From: Acidimicrobiia bacterium
GTDB taxonomy: Bacteria > Actinomycetota > Acidimicrobiia > Spongiisociales > Spongiisociaceae
Length of the DNA: 64,000 nt
Reading direction: 5' to 3'
NCBI GenBank assembly: GCA_009841105.1
Contig: VXMM01000009.1
Coordinates: 1 to 64,000, forward strand
Both the position numbers and the translations under genes were made by a program. Of the stretch, positions 53,600-63,855 are shown in pieces. Under the pieces are notes generated by a model. The model did no database searches and had not been told where the DNA came from. It was given only the letters and a program-made list of their open reading frames with translations. Every line of letters starts with the position of its first letter. Positions within the stretch are counted from its first letter, which is position 1.

Positions 53600-54847
<1,248 letters not shown>

Positions 54848-54858
54848 CAGCTTTCTCC

Positions 54859-55104
54859 TTACGCTGAAGTCGTTCGTGGGCTGGGTCGAAACGGTTCCTG
54901 AGCCAGGATCTCTTCGATCCTCTCGGAGATGTCGGTCCTTCCACTACGTCCGGCCCTAGCTGCCACGAGGCGTCGATCTCGCGCGCCGAGATGACTCTCG
55001 ATTGCCTCTCGTGTGATCTCTGAAATGGTGATCCCGCGACGCTCTGCCTCATGACGCAGCATGGCGTCGAGACGATCGGGGAGTTTGACGGTGGTGCGCT
55101 TCAT
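54859..55104 (-). CDS. CopG/ribbon-helix-helix antitoxin-like protein, orphan
   Basis: 81 residues. K-R-T-T-V-K-L-P-D-R-L-D is the DNA-binding beta strand and helix, I-T-I-S-E-I-T-R-E-A-I-E the second helix, and the acidic tail R-I-E-E-I-L-A-Q-E-P would wrap a toxin. In normal pairs a PIN toxin gene would overlap its end, but thrC begins 12 bases downstream, so the toxin is absent. The ATG at 55104 fits the family start. Confidence 0.8.
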   Translation of the reverse strand: MKRTTVKLPDRLDAMLRHEAERRGITISEITREAIESHLGARDRRLVAARAGRSGRTDISERIEEILAQEPFRPSPRTTSA

Positions 55105-55222
55105 GGCATGCCAGCATACGACGCCGGCCCTCGGTGGTATAAACGCTGCGGCAGGGGTCGTACCTCGCCCGGTCACCGCCAAAAGTCGGCTGCCGAGGGC
55201 CGGGCACGTAGAATCGGCCGGC

Positions 55223-56056
55223 GTGTCGACAGTAACCGCTGATCAGGTCCCCAGCCTCTCCGGGTGGCGTAACTACGTCCGGAACCTGTGGCGCTGGCGC
55301 GAGTTCGGGTGGTTCCTGGCCATGGGCAACCTCAAGGCCCGCAACGCCTCCACCTCCTTGGGGCTGGTGTGGTGGATGCTGAACCCCCTGATCATGGCGG
55401 CCGTCTACTTCCTGGTTTTCGGCCTGATCCTGGGCGGCCGGCGCGGCGAGCCACAGTTCATCGCCTGGCTCCTTTCCGGCGTGTTCGCCTTCAACTACAC
55501 CGCCACCGCCATGACCTCGGGCGCCAACAGCATCCTGGCCAACCGCCGCCTCCTGGTGAACATCCGGTTCCCGCGGCTGATCCTGCCGATCTCCGCCGTG
55601 ATCGAGACCGGGGTCGGCTTCCTGATGTCGATCACCGTCTACTACCTCATCGTCTGGCCCGCCGACGGCGTCTCTCCGGGCGTCACGCTGTTGTGGTTGC
55701 CGGCAGCCGTCGCCCTCCATACGGTCTTCAACCTGGGACTGGCCGGATGGACCGCGCGGCTCGCCATACCGTTCCGGGACATCAACAACCTGATGCCTCA
55801 CCTGACCAGGCTGTGGCTCTACCTGTCGCCGATCATCTGGCCTTTGAGCTTCCTGCGAGACCGTGGCGGCCTGGTCGAGGACCTGGCGGTCCTGAACCCG
55901 ATGTACGGGATCCTCTCGTTCTACCGGATGGCGCTCATGGGCAGGGACCTGGATACCGGCGCGTTCGTCCTGGCGTTGCTGTGGACGCTGTTGATCGGCG
56001 GTGGCGGCATCCTCAGCTTCGTCCGCCACGAGGGCAACATGGTGCGGCATCTATGA
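55223..56056 (+). CDS. ABC-2 type polysaccharide exporter permease (Wzm/TagG-like)
   Basis: 277 residues with six helices. N-L-K-A-R-N-A-S-T-S-L-G-L-V-W-W-M-L-N-P is the amphipathic entry segment and L-Y-L-S-P-I-I-W-P the conserved late motif of O-antigen and teichoic-acid exporters. Forms the channel with the ATPase encoded by the overlapping next gene (ATGA). GTG start at 55223, weak Shine-Dalgarno. Confidence 0.9.
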   Translation: MSTVTADQVPSLSGWRNYVRNLWRWREFGWFLAMGNLKARNASTSLGLVWWMLNPLIMAAVYFLVFGLILGGRRGEPQFIAWLLSGVFAFNYTATAMTSGANSILANRRLLVNIRFPRLILPISAVIETGVGFLMSITVYYLIVWPADGVSPGVTLLWLPAAVALHTVFNLGLAGWTARLAIPFRDINNLMPHLTRLWLYLSPIIWPLSFLRDRGGLVEDLAVLNPMYGILSFYRMALMGRDLDTGAFVLALLWTLLIGGGGILSFVRHEGNMVRHL

Positions 56057-56808
56057 GGGCGGCGCGATCGCCACAGGCCATCAGGGTCAACGGGGTGGGG
56101 GTTCGCTACCGCTCCTACGTGGACCGCGCCTCGACCTTCCGGCGGGTGGTGGCGCGGCGCCGGCTCAGGCAGACCACCACGGTGGTGGCTCTCGAGGACG
56201 TCTCCTTCGAGGTGGAGTGGGGGGAGACCATGGGGTTGGTGGGTGATAACGGGGCCGGCAAGAGCACGCTGCTGCGGGTGATCGCCCGGACCATGCGTCC
56301 CGACTCGGGCTCGGTTGTGGTGAACGGTGAGACCTCCACCCTGCTCCAGCTGGGGGCGGGTTTCAACCACGAGCTCTCCGGGCGGCGCAACGTCTACCTG
56401 AGCGGTCTGGCGCACGGTCTGGCCCGGGCGGAGGTGGCCCGGCTGTTCGATGCCATCGTGGCCTACGCCGAGCTGGGCGAGGCCATCGACCGCCCGATCA
56501 AGTCCTACTCGTCTGGCATGGTCTCCCGGCTGGCCTTCTCGATCTCCATCCATCTGCTCCCCGACATCCTGCTGCTCGACGAGGTGTTGGCAGTCGGTGA
56601 CGCCGGGTTCAGGAAGAAGAGCCAGGCGGCCATGCGGGAACTGCTCGGGCAGGGTGGGGCGGTGATGGTGGCCAGCCATGTTCTGAGCGGTATGGCCGAG
56701 ATGTGTGATCGGGTGCTGTGGTTGGAACGCGGGCGGGTACGGGACCTGGGACCCGCCGAAGCGGTGATCGAGGCCTACGGCCGTGCCTCCCCGTCGGCGC
56801 CCCGGTGA
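56053..56808 (+). CDS. ABC polysaccharide exporter ATPase (Wzt/TagH-like, short form)
   Basis: 251 residues. Walker A G-D-N-G-A-G-K-S-T, signature Y-S-S-G-M-V-S-R-L, Walker B I-L-L-L-D-E-V-L-A-V-G-D, switch His in A-S-H-V-L. The polysaccharide-exporter hallmark is Q-L-G-A-G-F-N-H-E-L-S-G-R-R-N-V. It has no C-terminal carbohydrate-binding domain, so the glycan is probably exported without a recognised end cap. Overlaps the permease by ATGA. Confidence 0.92.
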   Translation: MRAARSPQAIRVNGVGVRYRSYVDRASTFRRVVARRRLRQTTTVVALEDVSFEVEWGETMGLVGDNGAGKSTLLRVIARTMRPDSGSVVVNGETSTLLQLGAGFNHELSGRRNVYLSGLAHGLARAEVARLFDAIVAYAELGEAIDRPIKSYSSGMVSRLAFSISIHLLPDILLLDEVLAVGDAGFRKKSQAAMRELLGQGGAVMVASHVLSGMAEMCDRVLWLERGRVRDLGPAEAVIEAYGRASPSAPR

Positions 56809-56981
56809 GACCCGGACACCGTCAAGGCGCAACGACGGTGGTCAAGAACACTCCGCCGGCCCCGGGCACCAACTGGTTCCCGGTGGTGGGCAGCGGGGCC
56901 AACCGCCCTGCCGAGCATCCGTGGCGCACCCACACCGAGCGGCCCGACGGAGTGAGCGTGAACGTGGTGGTGACCCGCTAG
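56805..56981 (+). CDS. Possible 58-residue protein overlapping the exporter ATPase stop
   Basis: A GTG at 56805 overlaps the ATPase TGA (GTGA). The frame encodes K-N-T-P-P-A-P-G-T-N-W-F-P-V-V-G and ends in V-N-V-V-V-T-R before TAG. The composition is protein-like and less Arg-rich than random high-GC frames, but no family is recognised. It could be a remnant of a larger gene. Confidence 0.3.
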   Translation: MRPGHRQGATTVVKNTPPAPGTNWFPVVGSGANRPAEHPWRTHTERPDGVSVNVVVTR

Positions 56982-56991
56982 GAGCCGGCCG

Positions 56992-57990
56992 TCATCGCGG
57001 CGATCCCGGAGGATCCTGACCGGGATCGTGGAACGCTCCGGATTCCGGATGTGTTCCCAGGGGCCCGGGCTCTCGTAGCGCTTGCCGGGTGGCGATGAAC
57101 TCGGCGGTGGAGGTGGCGATGAAGTCCCGCGCCAGGAGCACCAGCCGGTAACCCCCCAGCACCACCACGGTTCGGGCCATCCCCTCGGCCTGGAGCACGG
57201 TGGCCATGGTCAACTCGAACACGCCGATCCCCTGGGGAGCGAAGGGCGCCAGGAAACCGATCCCCCAGGTGAGGAGGAACCCGCCCACCACCAGCAGGGT
57301 GCGGAACTCGTCAGCGGCCGGAAAGGCGCGCAGGTACAGCAGGAACGTCACCGCGGACCATCCCCAGAACACCACATTGATGCCGATCAACCGGAGGTAG
57401 CCCCGCCAATCGAGGGCGAACTCGATGCCCCGCCTGGCGGCCAGCCATGCCATCACCCGGCCCCCTCCGCCGGGCGAAGTGGCCACAATCAGGGCTGCGG
57501 CGACGAACACCATCCATGCGGAGCCTCCCGGGATGCCGCCCGAGAGACTCAGGACCGCCAGCCCGCTCATGAGCACCACGGTAAGGCTGGTGGCCATCTC
57601 GAGGATGGCGGTGGCGCTGAGCGGTCCCACGGGCAGGCCGGCGTTGCGCAACAGCGCGACCCGTCCGACCGCGAACCAGACCGATCCGGGCACGTACCGG
57701 GCCAGCAGCGAGCGCGACGTCGCCACGGTGGCCTTGGAGAACAGGCGGGGAGTGCCGAGGCCGTGTCCCTGGATCCGCAGGCCCACCGTCCAGAACCAGG
57801 CGCCTATGAGGATCAGGAGAAAGCTGGAGGCCAGCGAGGCCACGATCAGCCCGGGGCGCGCATCGCCGAGCAGGGCTAGCACTTCGTCCGACTCCGTCCT
57901 CGCCACCCAGCCGATCAGGACCGCCAGACCGGCCAGGTAGGCGATGCGGAGGACCTTGAGCAGCCGGGCCGGCGCCGGGGTCTCGCTCAC
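56992..57990 (-). CDS. UPF0104/AglD-like flippase-type membrane protein
   Basis: 332 residues, eight or so helices. W-F-A-V-G-R-V-A-L-L, then F-A-P-Q-G-I-G-V-F-E-L and G-Y-R-L-V-L-L-A-R-D are the conserved elements of the lysylphosphatidylglycerol synthetase TM/UPF0104 family, which includes lipid-linked sugar translocators. Partial homologue at the window end (63852). It sits among glycan genes, so a polyprenyl-sugar flippase is a fair inference. GTG start at 57990. Confidence 0.8.
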   Translation of the reverse strand: MSETPAPARLLKVLRIAYLAGLAVLIGWVARTESDEVLALLGDARPGLIVASLASSFLLILIGAWFWTVGLRIQGHGLGTPRLFSKATVATSRSLLARYVPGSVWFAVGRVALLRNAGLPVGPLSATAILEMATSLTVVLMSGLAVLSLSGGIPGGSAWMVFVAAALIVATSPGGGGRVMAWLAARRGIEFALDWRGYLRLIGINVVFWGWSAVTFLLYLRAFPAADEFRTLLVVGGFLLTWGIGFLAPFAPQGIGVFELTMATVLQAEGMARTVVVLGGYRLVLLARDFIATSTAEFIATRQALREPGPLGTHPESGAFHDPGQDPPGSPR

Positions 57991-58246
57991 GGGATCAGCT
58001 CGTCGAGCACTCGGTCGTCCTCGGCCGGGCGGGCCCGGAGGGCCTCTCTGGCGCCGTGTCGGGCTCGGTCAAGAGACGGCCGGCCTCGTCGAGAACCGGG
58101 AGGACGATGCTGCTGTCCACGGGTGAGTCGGGCTGCACGATCCCGGAGTTTGCCCGTCCGAGCGTGTCGCGGCAAGCCGGACGCCGTCAGGCGGTCATGA
58201 GCCACGGGCCCATGAAACCAGCCGGCGCAGTCCTAGGCTGCGGCGG

Positions 58247-59827
58247 GTGCGCACCCTTGCCTTCTTCCGCCGGCTCGAACGAGGCTCGCGGGTCGCGGTG
58301 GCGGGTGGTGGGGTAATCGTTGCGATCCTGGCGGTGGGGTGGTGGGAGCTGCTGTTCCTACCCTTGGGAGCGAGTCATGACGGCCGGATCAATGCCCGGT
58401 TCGGCCTGCACGTCCGCAACCTGGTGGAGGGCGGCCTGGCGGGATCGGACTACCTGGCGTCCATGGTCCCTTTCTCGGAGCAACCGTACGTCCACCATCC
58501 ACCATTGCTGAACGTGATGCACGCGCTGGTCGGCTGGTTCCTCGGTCAGGGCGAATGGCAGCTACGCCTGGTCGGCTATCTGGCCGGGCTGGCGACAGTG
58601 GTGGGTCTGCTGTGGCTGGCCCGCAGGCTCGAGCTGGGCGCCGGAGCGACGGTCCTGGCCATGGCGCTGGTGGCCGGCACCCCCATGTTCTGGATCTATG
58701 CCCGGCTGGGTCTAGGCGTGTCGCTCATGGTCATCCTGCTCGGGCTGTGGATCGGGCATCTGGGGCCATCCGGCACCGGCCCCGCTCGTCTCCCAAAGTC
58801 CGGCGGGCCGGCCGGCAGCGACTCTTCCCCCCTGGTCCTGGCCGTCGCGGCGGGTGCGGTGGCGTTCTCGTCGTGGACGGGTGCGTTGCTGGTGGCGGTG
58901 CTGGCCGGATGGGGACTCTTCCACCTCGGGTCCCGCCGTGTCGCCCGGTTGGTGGCCGGAACCGGCGCGGTGATGGTGCTGCTGACGCTGGTATGGGCGC
59001 TTACGGTCGGGGATGCGGCGGAACTGGCTGCCCATGCCGCCGACCGCCGCCAATGGCCTCCCTGGGACGCTCTGGTAGAGAACTATCGCTGGTTCTACGG
59101 CACGCTGTACCCCGGCTGGTTCCGGTGGCTGCTCCTTCCGGCCATCGCCGCCGCCGTGGTCGACCGCCGCACCAGGATGGCCTCGGGAGCGATCGTGGTC
59201 GCCCTCGGGGTCTGGACGCTAGCCACGCCTGACGCCGCCTTAGTCCATGACTACTGGACCTACCCGCTCCTCGTGCCCGTCCTACTCGGCCTCGCGGTCA
59301 TCCTGGACCGGCTGGTGGTCTGTCTGTGGAATGGCGGGACGCCGATAGCCGCCAGAGCACCCGATTGTTTCGCAGACAGACCACCAGGTACCGGCAAGCC
59401 GGGTGTCGGGAGCCGGATCGTGTGGAGGAACCCGGCGCGGGTGCTGGGAGTGGCGGGCCTGGTCCTCGTGGCGGGCCTGGTCCTCGTGGCGGTGCTCGGA
59501 TTCCGGGGCCTGGCACCGTACCGGCAGGCCTACTTCGACGCTCCTTCCGATGCCGGTGGGCTGGTCAGGTCGGTGGGACCGGCACCCGGTCAGGAGGTGG
59601 CGTGGGTGGCCGAAGGAGTCGATCCCCTCTCTATATGGGTGAGCTACTACTGGGACCTACCGGTCGCCGAGGTACCGCTGGATGGCGACACCATCGGATC
59701 GGTGAGGGGTGCCGACCTGGTGCTGGTCCGGGTAGACCGGATACCGGTGCCGATCGAAGAAGGCGTGCAGCCCGTGGCCGAGCAGGGCCGCTACGCCCTG
59801 TTCAGCGCGTCCTCCTTCGCCCGATAG
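58247..59827 (+). CDS. GT-C membrane glycosyltransferase-like protein 1
   Basis: 526 residues with 9-11 helices. The first exported loop has S-H-D-G-R-I-N-A-R-F-G-L-H-V-R-N and Y-V-H-H-P-P-L-L, the ArnT/PMT-like layout where an acidic residue and the H-H-P-P motif face the lipid-linked sugar donor. A C-terminal soluble domain (W-V-S-Y-Y-W-D-L-P-V-A-E-V-P-L-D) follows. It is a paralogue of the minus-strand gene at 60105. GTG start at 58247. Donor and acceptor unknown. Confidence 0.82.
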   Translation: MRTLAFFRRLERGSRVAVAGGGVIVAILAVGWWELLFLPLGASHDGRINARFGLHVRNLVEGGLAGSDYLASMVPFSEQPYVHHPPLLNVMHALVGWFLGQGEWQLRLVGYLAGLATVVGLLWLARRLELGAGATVLAMALVAGTPMFWIYARLGLGVSLMVILLGLWIGHLGPSGTGPARLPKSGGPAGSDSSPLVLAVAAGAVAFSSWTGALLVAVLAGWGLFHLGSRRVARLVAGTGAVMVLLTLVWALTVGDAAELAAHAADRRQWPPWDALVENYRWFYGTLYPGWFRWLLLPAIAAAVVDRRTRMASGAIVVALGVWTLATPDAALVHDYWTYPLLVPVLLGLAVILDRLVVCLWNGGTPIAARAPDCFADRPPGTGKPGVGSRIVWRNPARVLGVAGLVLVAGLVLVAVLGFRGLAPYRQAYFDAPSDAGGLVRSVGPAPGQEVAWVAEGVDPLSIWVSYYWDLPVAEVPLDGDTIGSVRGADLVLVRVDRIPVPIEEGVQPVAEQGRYALFSASSFAR

Positions 59828-60104
59828 GGCGAAGGTCCGGGCCTGCGCGAGGAACACGAACCCCGGCCGGTTTGACAGCACCGGGGCGACCCTGGCGCCC
59901 GGAGGCGCTCCGCTCAACGGGAGGCTCGTGACGGGCACGGGGGTCTTGCGCCCCGACACCGGGTCGGAGAGGCTCAGTCACTGCCGTCAACAACAGGCAC
60001 GGGGCCGGCCGGCGGCCACGTAGTACTCGGCCAAACACCTCCGGCAAGCCCGGGACAGCTCGCCCTCCGGACGATTCAGGCCTGGTTGAGCGGTGGACTC
60101 GGCG

Positions 60105-61838
60105 TCACTGCGGTAGCAGCCTGGAGGCGGAGATGATCAAGAATCCGTTGTGAGCGCCAAGCGGGTCGCTCAACGCTCCCTCCGGGAAGAAGTCGGGCAC
60201 CCTATCCGCTCTGAGAACAACCACGTCGGACGCGTCCAGGTCTCCGAGATTGTCCTCGTCGAGGCGCATCACCCGCATGCGCAGGTGATAGGAGACCCAT
60301 GTAGCGCTGGTCACCGGGGGTACCGACCATGCCAGGTCCGAGCCCGGCAGGTCCCCCACCTGCTCCAGCACGGTTCCCGCGGCGGCGGGATCGGTGATGT
60401 AACGCTCCCGTGTCGAGCCGCCGACCACCGCGACCAGTGTGCCCGCGATGACCACGGCTGCGACCACAGCAGGCAGCGGTCGCCAACGGCGGGGGAACAG
60501 CCGGCGGATCCAGTCGGCAAGAGCCGCGAAGCCTATGGTCACCGGCGCCAGCCACGGGAAGTTCCACAGCCTGTGCACCCAGGCGCCCTGCTGAACCCCG
60601 AACGTGAGCGCAGCCGCGACCGACAGGGTTATAGCGGTGGGCGCCCTTGTGCGCCGGTCGATCAGCCCGGCCAGGAGGCAGGGCACCAGAAGAAACCTCA
60701 ACCACACCGGCACCAGCATCTCCTCGGTGGCGAAGCGCCATTGCCGGGCCAGGAACTCGCTGAAGGTGAAAGTCGGCCCGTTGGTGCCTCCCACCTCGTT
60801 GCTGGTGCGTATGGCCACCTGGTTCGCGAGATCCTCGAATCCCGCCGCGCTGAGCATCCACAGCGCCGTGGCACCGGCACCGAGGGCCGTGCCCGCGGCG
60901 ACCGCGGCGAGCAACCGCTGCCGGCCGCGCGACGGCCACGACACCGCCAGCCTCCGCAGCCGTGTAGCGAGCGTCGCGCCGACGCTCGGTCCCGAGCCGC
61001 CTTCAGGCGGCTCGCTGCCGTCGCGGCGCCCGGTGGCGAGCAGCCACAACATCACGAGCCCCATGGCTGCTATCCCGATCCAGGACTGCATCGCGGCCAG
61101 CGCGGCGAATCCCGCGGCGACGAGCATGTCCCGACGCCGCGGGTCATCGTGGCGCAGCGCCCACGACACTGCTGCGATGGCGGCTAGCTGCAGGGAGAAG
61201 CTGACGCTGACCCGCGCGTACACGTAGTAGAAGCCGGTGCTCGCCATGGCCGCCACCGCCAGCAGGGTCGGCCCCCAGGCCAGCCCCCGGCCGCGGAGCA
61301 GCGACGCCATGAACACGACCGTCGCCCCGCCCACCAGAAGGCTGGGCACCCGCAGTGCCGCAGTGCTGTCTCCGAGAATGCCAGTCGACACCACCGCCAT
61401 GATCACCTGGAGAGGCGGATGGTGGGCGTAGGTGACTGCGACGAGAGGCGGGTCGGCTCGGGGAGCCACGTCGTACACCGCCCTGACGTACGGCTCGACC
61501 GCCGCGCCGAAGCGCGAGTCCACTATCCCCAACTCCCAGAAATTGCGGGCCTGGAGGCCGAACAGGCCCAGAATGCGGCCGTCGTCGCTGTTGCCGAGCG
61601 GCAGACCGAGATCGGGCAGCCAGGCAGCCAGGACGGCGGCCGCGATCAGGCCCACGGCAGTCCACCCCGACCAGAGGCGTGCTACGAGGGGGCCGAGGGT
61701 CGCTCTCAACGCGGACACTCCCCGGCGCTCATCGGGCCACCCTAGCTTTCGCCCAGAAACTCTATGAGCGTGCGCGGATTGATCGGCGGCCGATCGCGGC
61801 GCAGGGTGGTCATTCCCGCTCCTGTTCGCTTCGCTCAC
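60105..61838 (-). CDS. GT-C membrane glycosyltransferase-like protein 2
   Basis: Up to 577 residues. Same pattern as protein 1: N-S-D-D-G-R-I-L-G-L-F-G-L-Q-A-R-N, Y-A-H-H-P-P-L-Q, multiple helices and the C-terminal domain W-V-S-Y-H-L-R-M-R-V-M-R-L-D. The Asp-Asp of PMT enzymes is fully kept here, whereas protein 1 has His-Asp. The start is unsure: GTG 61838 gives a polar 50-residue leader, and the GTG at 61718 (GGGGA immediately upstream) would start near the first helix. Converges with protein 1. Confidence 0.8.
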   Translation of the reverse strand: MSEANRSGNDHPAPRSAADQSAHAHRVSGRKLGWPDERRGVSALRATLGPLVARLWSGWTAVGLIAAAVLAAWLPDLGLPLGNSDDGRILGLFGLQARNFWELGIVDSRFGAAVEPYVRAVYDVAPRADPPLVAVTYAHHPPLQVIMAVVSTGILGDSTAALRVPSLLVGGATVVFMASLLRGRGLAWGPTLLAVAAMASTGFYYVYARVSVSFSLQLAAIAAVSWALRHDDPRRRDMLVAAGFAALAAMQSWIGIAAMGLVMLWLLATGRRDGSEPPEGGSGPSVGATLATRLRRLAVSWPSRGRQRLLAAVAAGTALGAGATALWMLSAAGFEDLANQVAIRTSNEVGGTNGPTFTFSEFLARQWRFATEEMLVPVWLRFLLVPCLLAGLIDRRTRAPTAITLSVAAALTFGVQQGAWVHRLWNFPWLAPVTIGFAALADWIRRLFPRRWRPLPAVVAAVVIAGTLVAVVGGSTRERYITDPAAAGTVLEQVGDLPGSDLAWSVPPVTSATWVSYHLRMRVMRLDEDNLGDLDASDVVVLRADRVPDFFPEGALSDPLGAHNGFLIISASRLLPQ

Positions 61839-61902
61839 GGGCCGCTCGGGCCACGGCCCCGCCCCGCATGGGCCGGGTCGCCCGCCTATCCGCGGGGCCT
61901 CT

Positions 61903-62640
61903 ATGCTGAGGCCCGTGAGTGCCCCCGACGGCTGCCTATCGGTGGTAATGCCCTGCTACAACGAGGTCGCCACCATCGACGAGATCGTCTCCAGGGTGCT
62001 GGCCAGTCGTTTCACTGGCGAGTTGATAGTCGTGGACGACGCTTCAACCGACGGAACGCGCCGCCGGCTGTCCCAATACGACGATCCGCGTGTGAGGGTC
62101 CTGCTACAGCCCGAGAACCGCGGAAAGGGCGCCGCGGTGAGGCGGGGCTTCGTCGAGGCGAGCCGCGAATTCGTGGTGATCCAGGACGCCGACCTCGAGT
62201 ACGACCCCGGTGACTGGGACGCGCTGATGGCGCCCCTAGTGCGCGGGGACGCCGACGTGGTGTACGGAGTCCGCATGCAGGAGGGCCCGTCGCATAGGGT
62301 GCCGTACTTCTGGCACATGGTCGCCAACCGAGTGCTGACCCTGCTGTCGAACATGCTCACCGGCGTGCGCCTGTCAGACATGGCGACCTGCTACAAGGCG
62401 TTCCGCCTCGAGGTCATACGATCCTTCGACCTGCGCGAGAACCGCTTCGGGATTGACACGGAGATCACGGCGAAGGTGGCGGCCGGCGGTTGGCGCATCT
62501 GGGAGACCGGGGTCTCCTATACGAGCCGGAACTACGCCGAAGGCAAGAAGATCACATGGAAAGACGGCATTGCCGCCTTCGTGTGCATCGTTCGCTACGG
62601 GATCTCCGTACGTGTTCGCAAACTCGGGAGGCGCGCCTAA
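61903..62640 (+). CDS. Family 2 glycosyltransferase (dolichol/polyprenol-phosphate mannose synthase-like)
   Basis: 245 residues. S-V-V-M-P-C-Y-N-E, V-V-D-D-A-S-T-D-G-T, N-R-G-K-G-A-A-V-R-R-G, D-A-D-L-E-Y-D-P and the late F-G-I-D-T-E-I-T-A-K are the GT2/DPM1-type signature, with no C-terminal membrane domain. It would make a polyprenyl-phosphate sugar, the donor used by GT-C enzymes such as the two nearby. The ATG at 61903 or GTG at 61915 may start. Confidence 0.9.
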   Translation: MLRPVSAPDGCLSVVMPCYNEVATIDEIVSRVLASRFTGELIVVDDASTDGTRRRLSQYDDPRVRVLLQPENRGKGAAVRRGFVEASREFVVIQDADLEYDPGDWDALMAPLVRGDADVVYGVRMQEGPSHRVPYFWHMVANRVLTLLSNMLTGVRLSDMATCYKAFRLEVIRSFDLRENRFGIDTEITAKVAAGGWRIWETGVSYTSRNYAEGKKITWKDGIAAFVCIVRYGISVRVRKLGRRA

Positions 62641-62700
62641 CCGGGCCGCTCCGACGCCTCGCGGGCTGGGCGATCCGACCCGCCCCCCGCTCCGGCAGCC

Positions 62701-63855
62701 TCAGCCGTTCCCGTGGTCGCCGCGGCCGTCCACCCATTCGGCGAGAACTTCGAGAATCTCCTGAGACGGGCTTGCCTGCGGTAGCCGGGGATCCCGTCGC
62801 CAGCGTTCGGGGTCTGCCAGGAACGCCTCCACCGCCGCGGGGTCATAGCGGCTCAGCATGGCATTCTCGCCGAGGCCGTCGGGTCGGTCGGTCCGGTTTC
62901 GCCACAGCAGTACGGGCACGCCCAGAAGAGCGCACTCCTCCTGGATGGAGCCCCCGTCGGTGATGGCGAACGGTGCCCGTGCGAGCGCCCTGACGAACTC
63001 GTCGTACGGGACCATCGGCACAAGCTCCACGCCGGAGGCTTCCAGGCCCGCTTGACCTGCCGATCCGAGCGCCCGCCGGGTGGGCTCGTGCACATACCAG
63101 CGCACCGGGGTCGTCTGCACCAGCCGCGTGATCGTCTGCACCAGCGCCTGTCTCCGCTGCCGCCGGTACAGGTTCTCCACTCGGTGCATGGTCACCACGG
63201 CGGGGCGTGTCCGGCGTGGAGATTCGCCCCGGCGAGTGCCTCCCGACATGCCGGTCGTAGACGGCGTCGCACCTGCGGCGCCCGGTGCCAGGGCAGCGCG
63301 GAGCGCATCGCTGACCGTGTTGGAGGATCCGGTGATGATCCGCCCTCTCACGCCGCGCCTGCGCAGCTCCTCGGCTGCTGTGTCGTCGGGCGCGAAGAGC
63401 AGGTCGGCGAGCCGGTCGACGGCCACCCGGATGATCTCCTCCGGAAAGGGGTGCAGCCACCGGTGGGTGCGAAGGCCCGCCTCGACATGCGCCAGTGCCA
63501 GCCCGGCGCGCTTCGCCATGAGCGCGCCGATCAGCGTGGTCGGCGTGTCGCCGTGAACCACGCAGATCCCCCGGCGCCCGCCGAAGACGGTTCGATCGAG
63601 CCGCCGGGGCAGCACCAGCTTGCGACCGAGTCCTGCCGCCCACCACAGAGCCGCAGCCACCGAGTTGACGCTGCGCGTGCCTCCCATGGCGAAGTCGGGT
63701 TCCCGCAAGCCCAGTTCAGCCCGGAACGACTCCGACCGGTCGGCGTGCTGGCCGGAGTCGATCAGACGGTAGGGAAGGCTGGCTGCCTCCATCCGCGACA
63801 GCAGCGGCGCCATCTTGATGTACTCGGCCCGGGTGCCGATGAAGACGTGGATCAC
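62701..63855 (-). CDS. UDP-N-acetylglucosamine 2-epimerase family protein
   Basis: 384 residues. Makes UDP-ManNAc or a related epimer for surface glycans. I-G-T-R-A-E-Y-I-K-M-A-P is the N-terminal nucleotide loop. The catalytic set is visible as H-G-D-T-P-T-T, H-V-E-A-G-L-R-T, P-E-E-I-I-R, T-M-H-R-V-E-N, and T-D-G-G-S-I-Q-E-E. There is a Thr/Gly-rich insertion near 195-215. Its GTG overlaps the stop of the next upstream gene (GTGA). Confidence 0.87.
   Translation of the reverse strand: MIHVFIGTRAEYIKMAPLLSRMEAASLPYRLIDSGQHADRSESFRAELGLREPDFAMGGTRSVNSVAAALWWAAGLGRKLVLPRRLDRTVFGGRRGICVVHGDTPTTLIGALMAKRAGLALAHVEAGLRTHRWLHPFPEEIIRVAVDRLADLLFAPDDTAAEELRRRGVRGRIITGSSNTVSDALRAALAPGAAGATPSTTGMSGGTRRGESPRRTRPAVVTMHRVENLYRRQRRQALVQTITRLVQTTPVRWYVHEPTRRALGSAGQAGLEASGVELVPMVPYDEFVRALARAPFAITDGGSIQEECALLGVPVLLWRNRTDRPDGLGENAMLSRYDPAAVEAFLADPERWRRDPRLPQASPSQEILEVLAEWVDGRGDHGNG

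Noticed and set aside
57987-58246. Possible truncated GT2 glycosyltransferase (S-I-V-L-P-V-L-D-E-A-G-R-L in one minus frame, R-A-E-D-D-like tail in another)
   Set aside because: Only about 20 residues look family-like and the gap is too short for a transferase; could be chance in GC-rich sequence.
59828-60104. Minus-strand frames between the two GT-C genes
   Set aside because: Pro/Arg-rich translations in competing frames, no motif; treated as non-coding.
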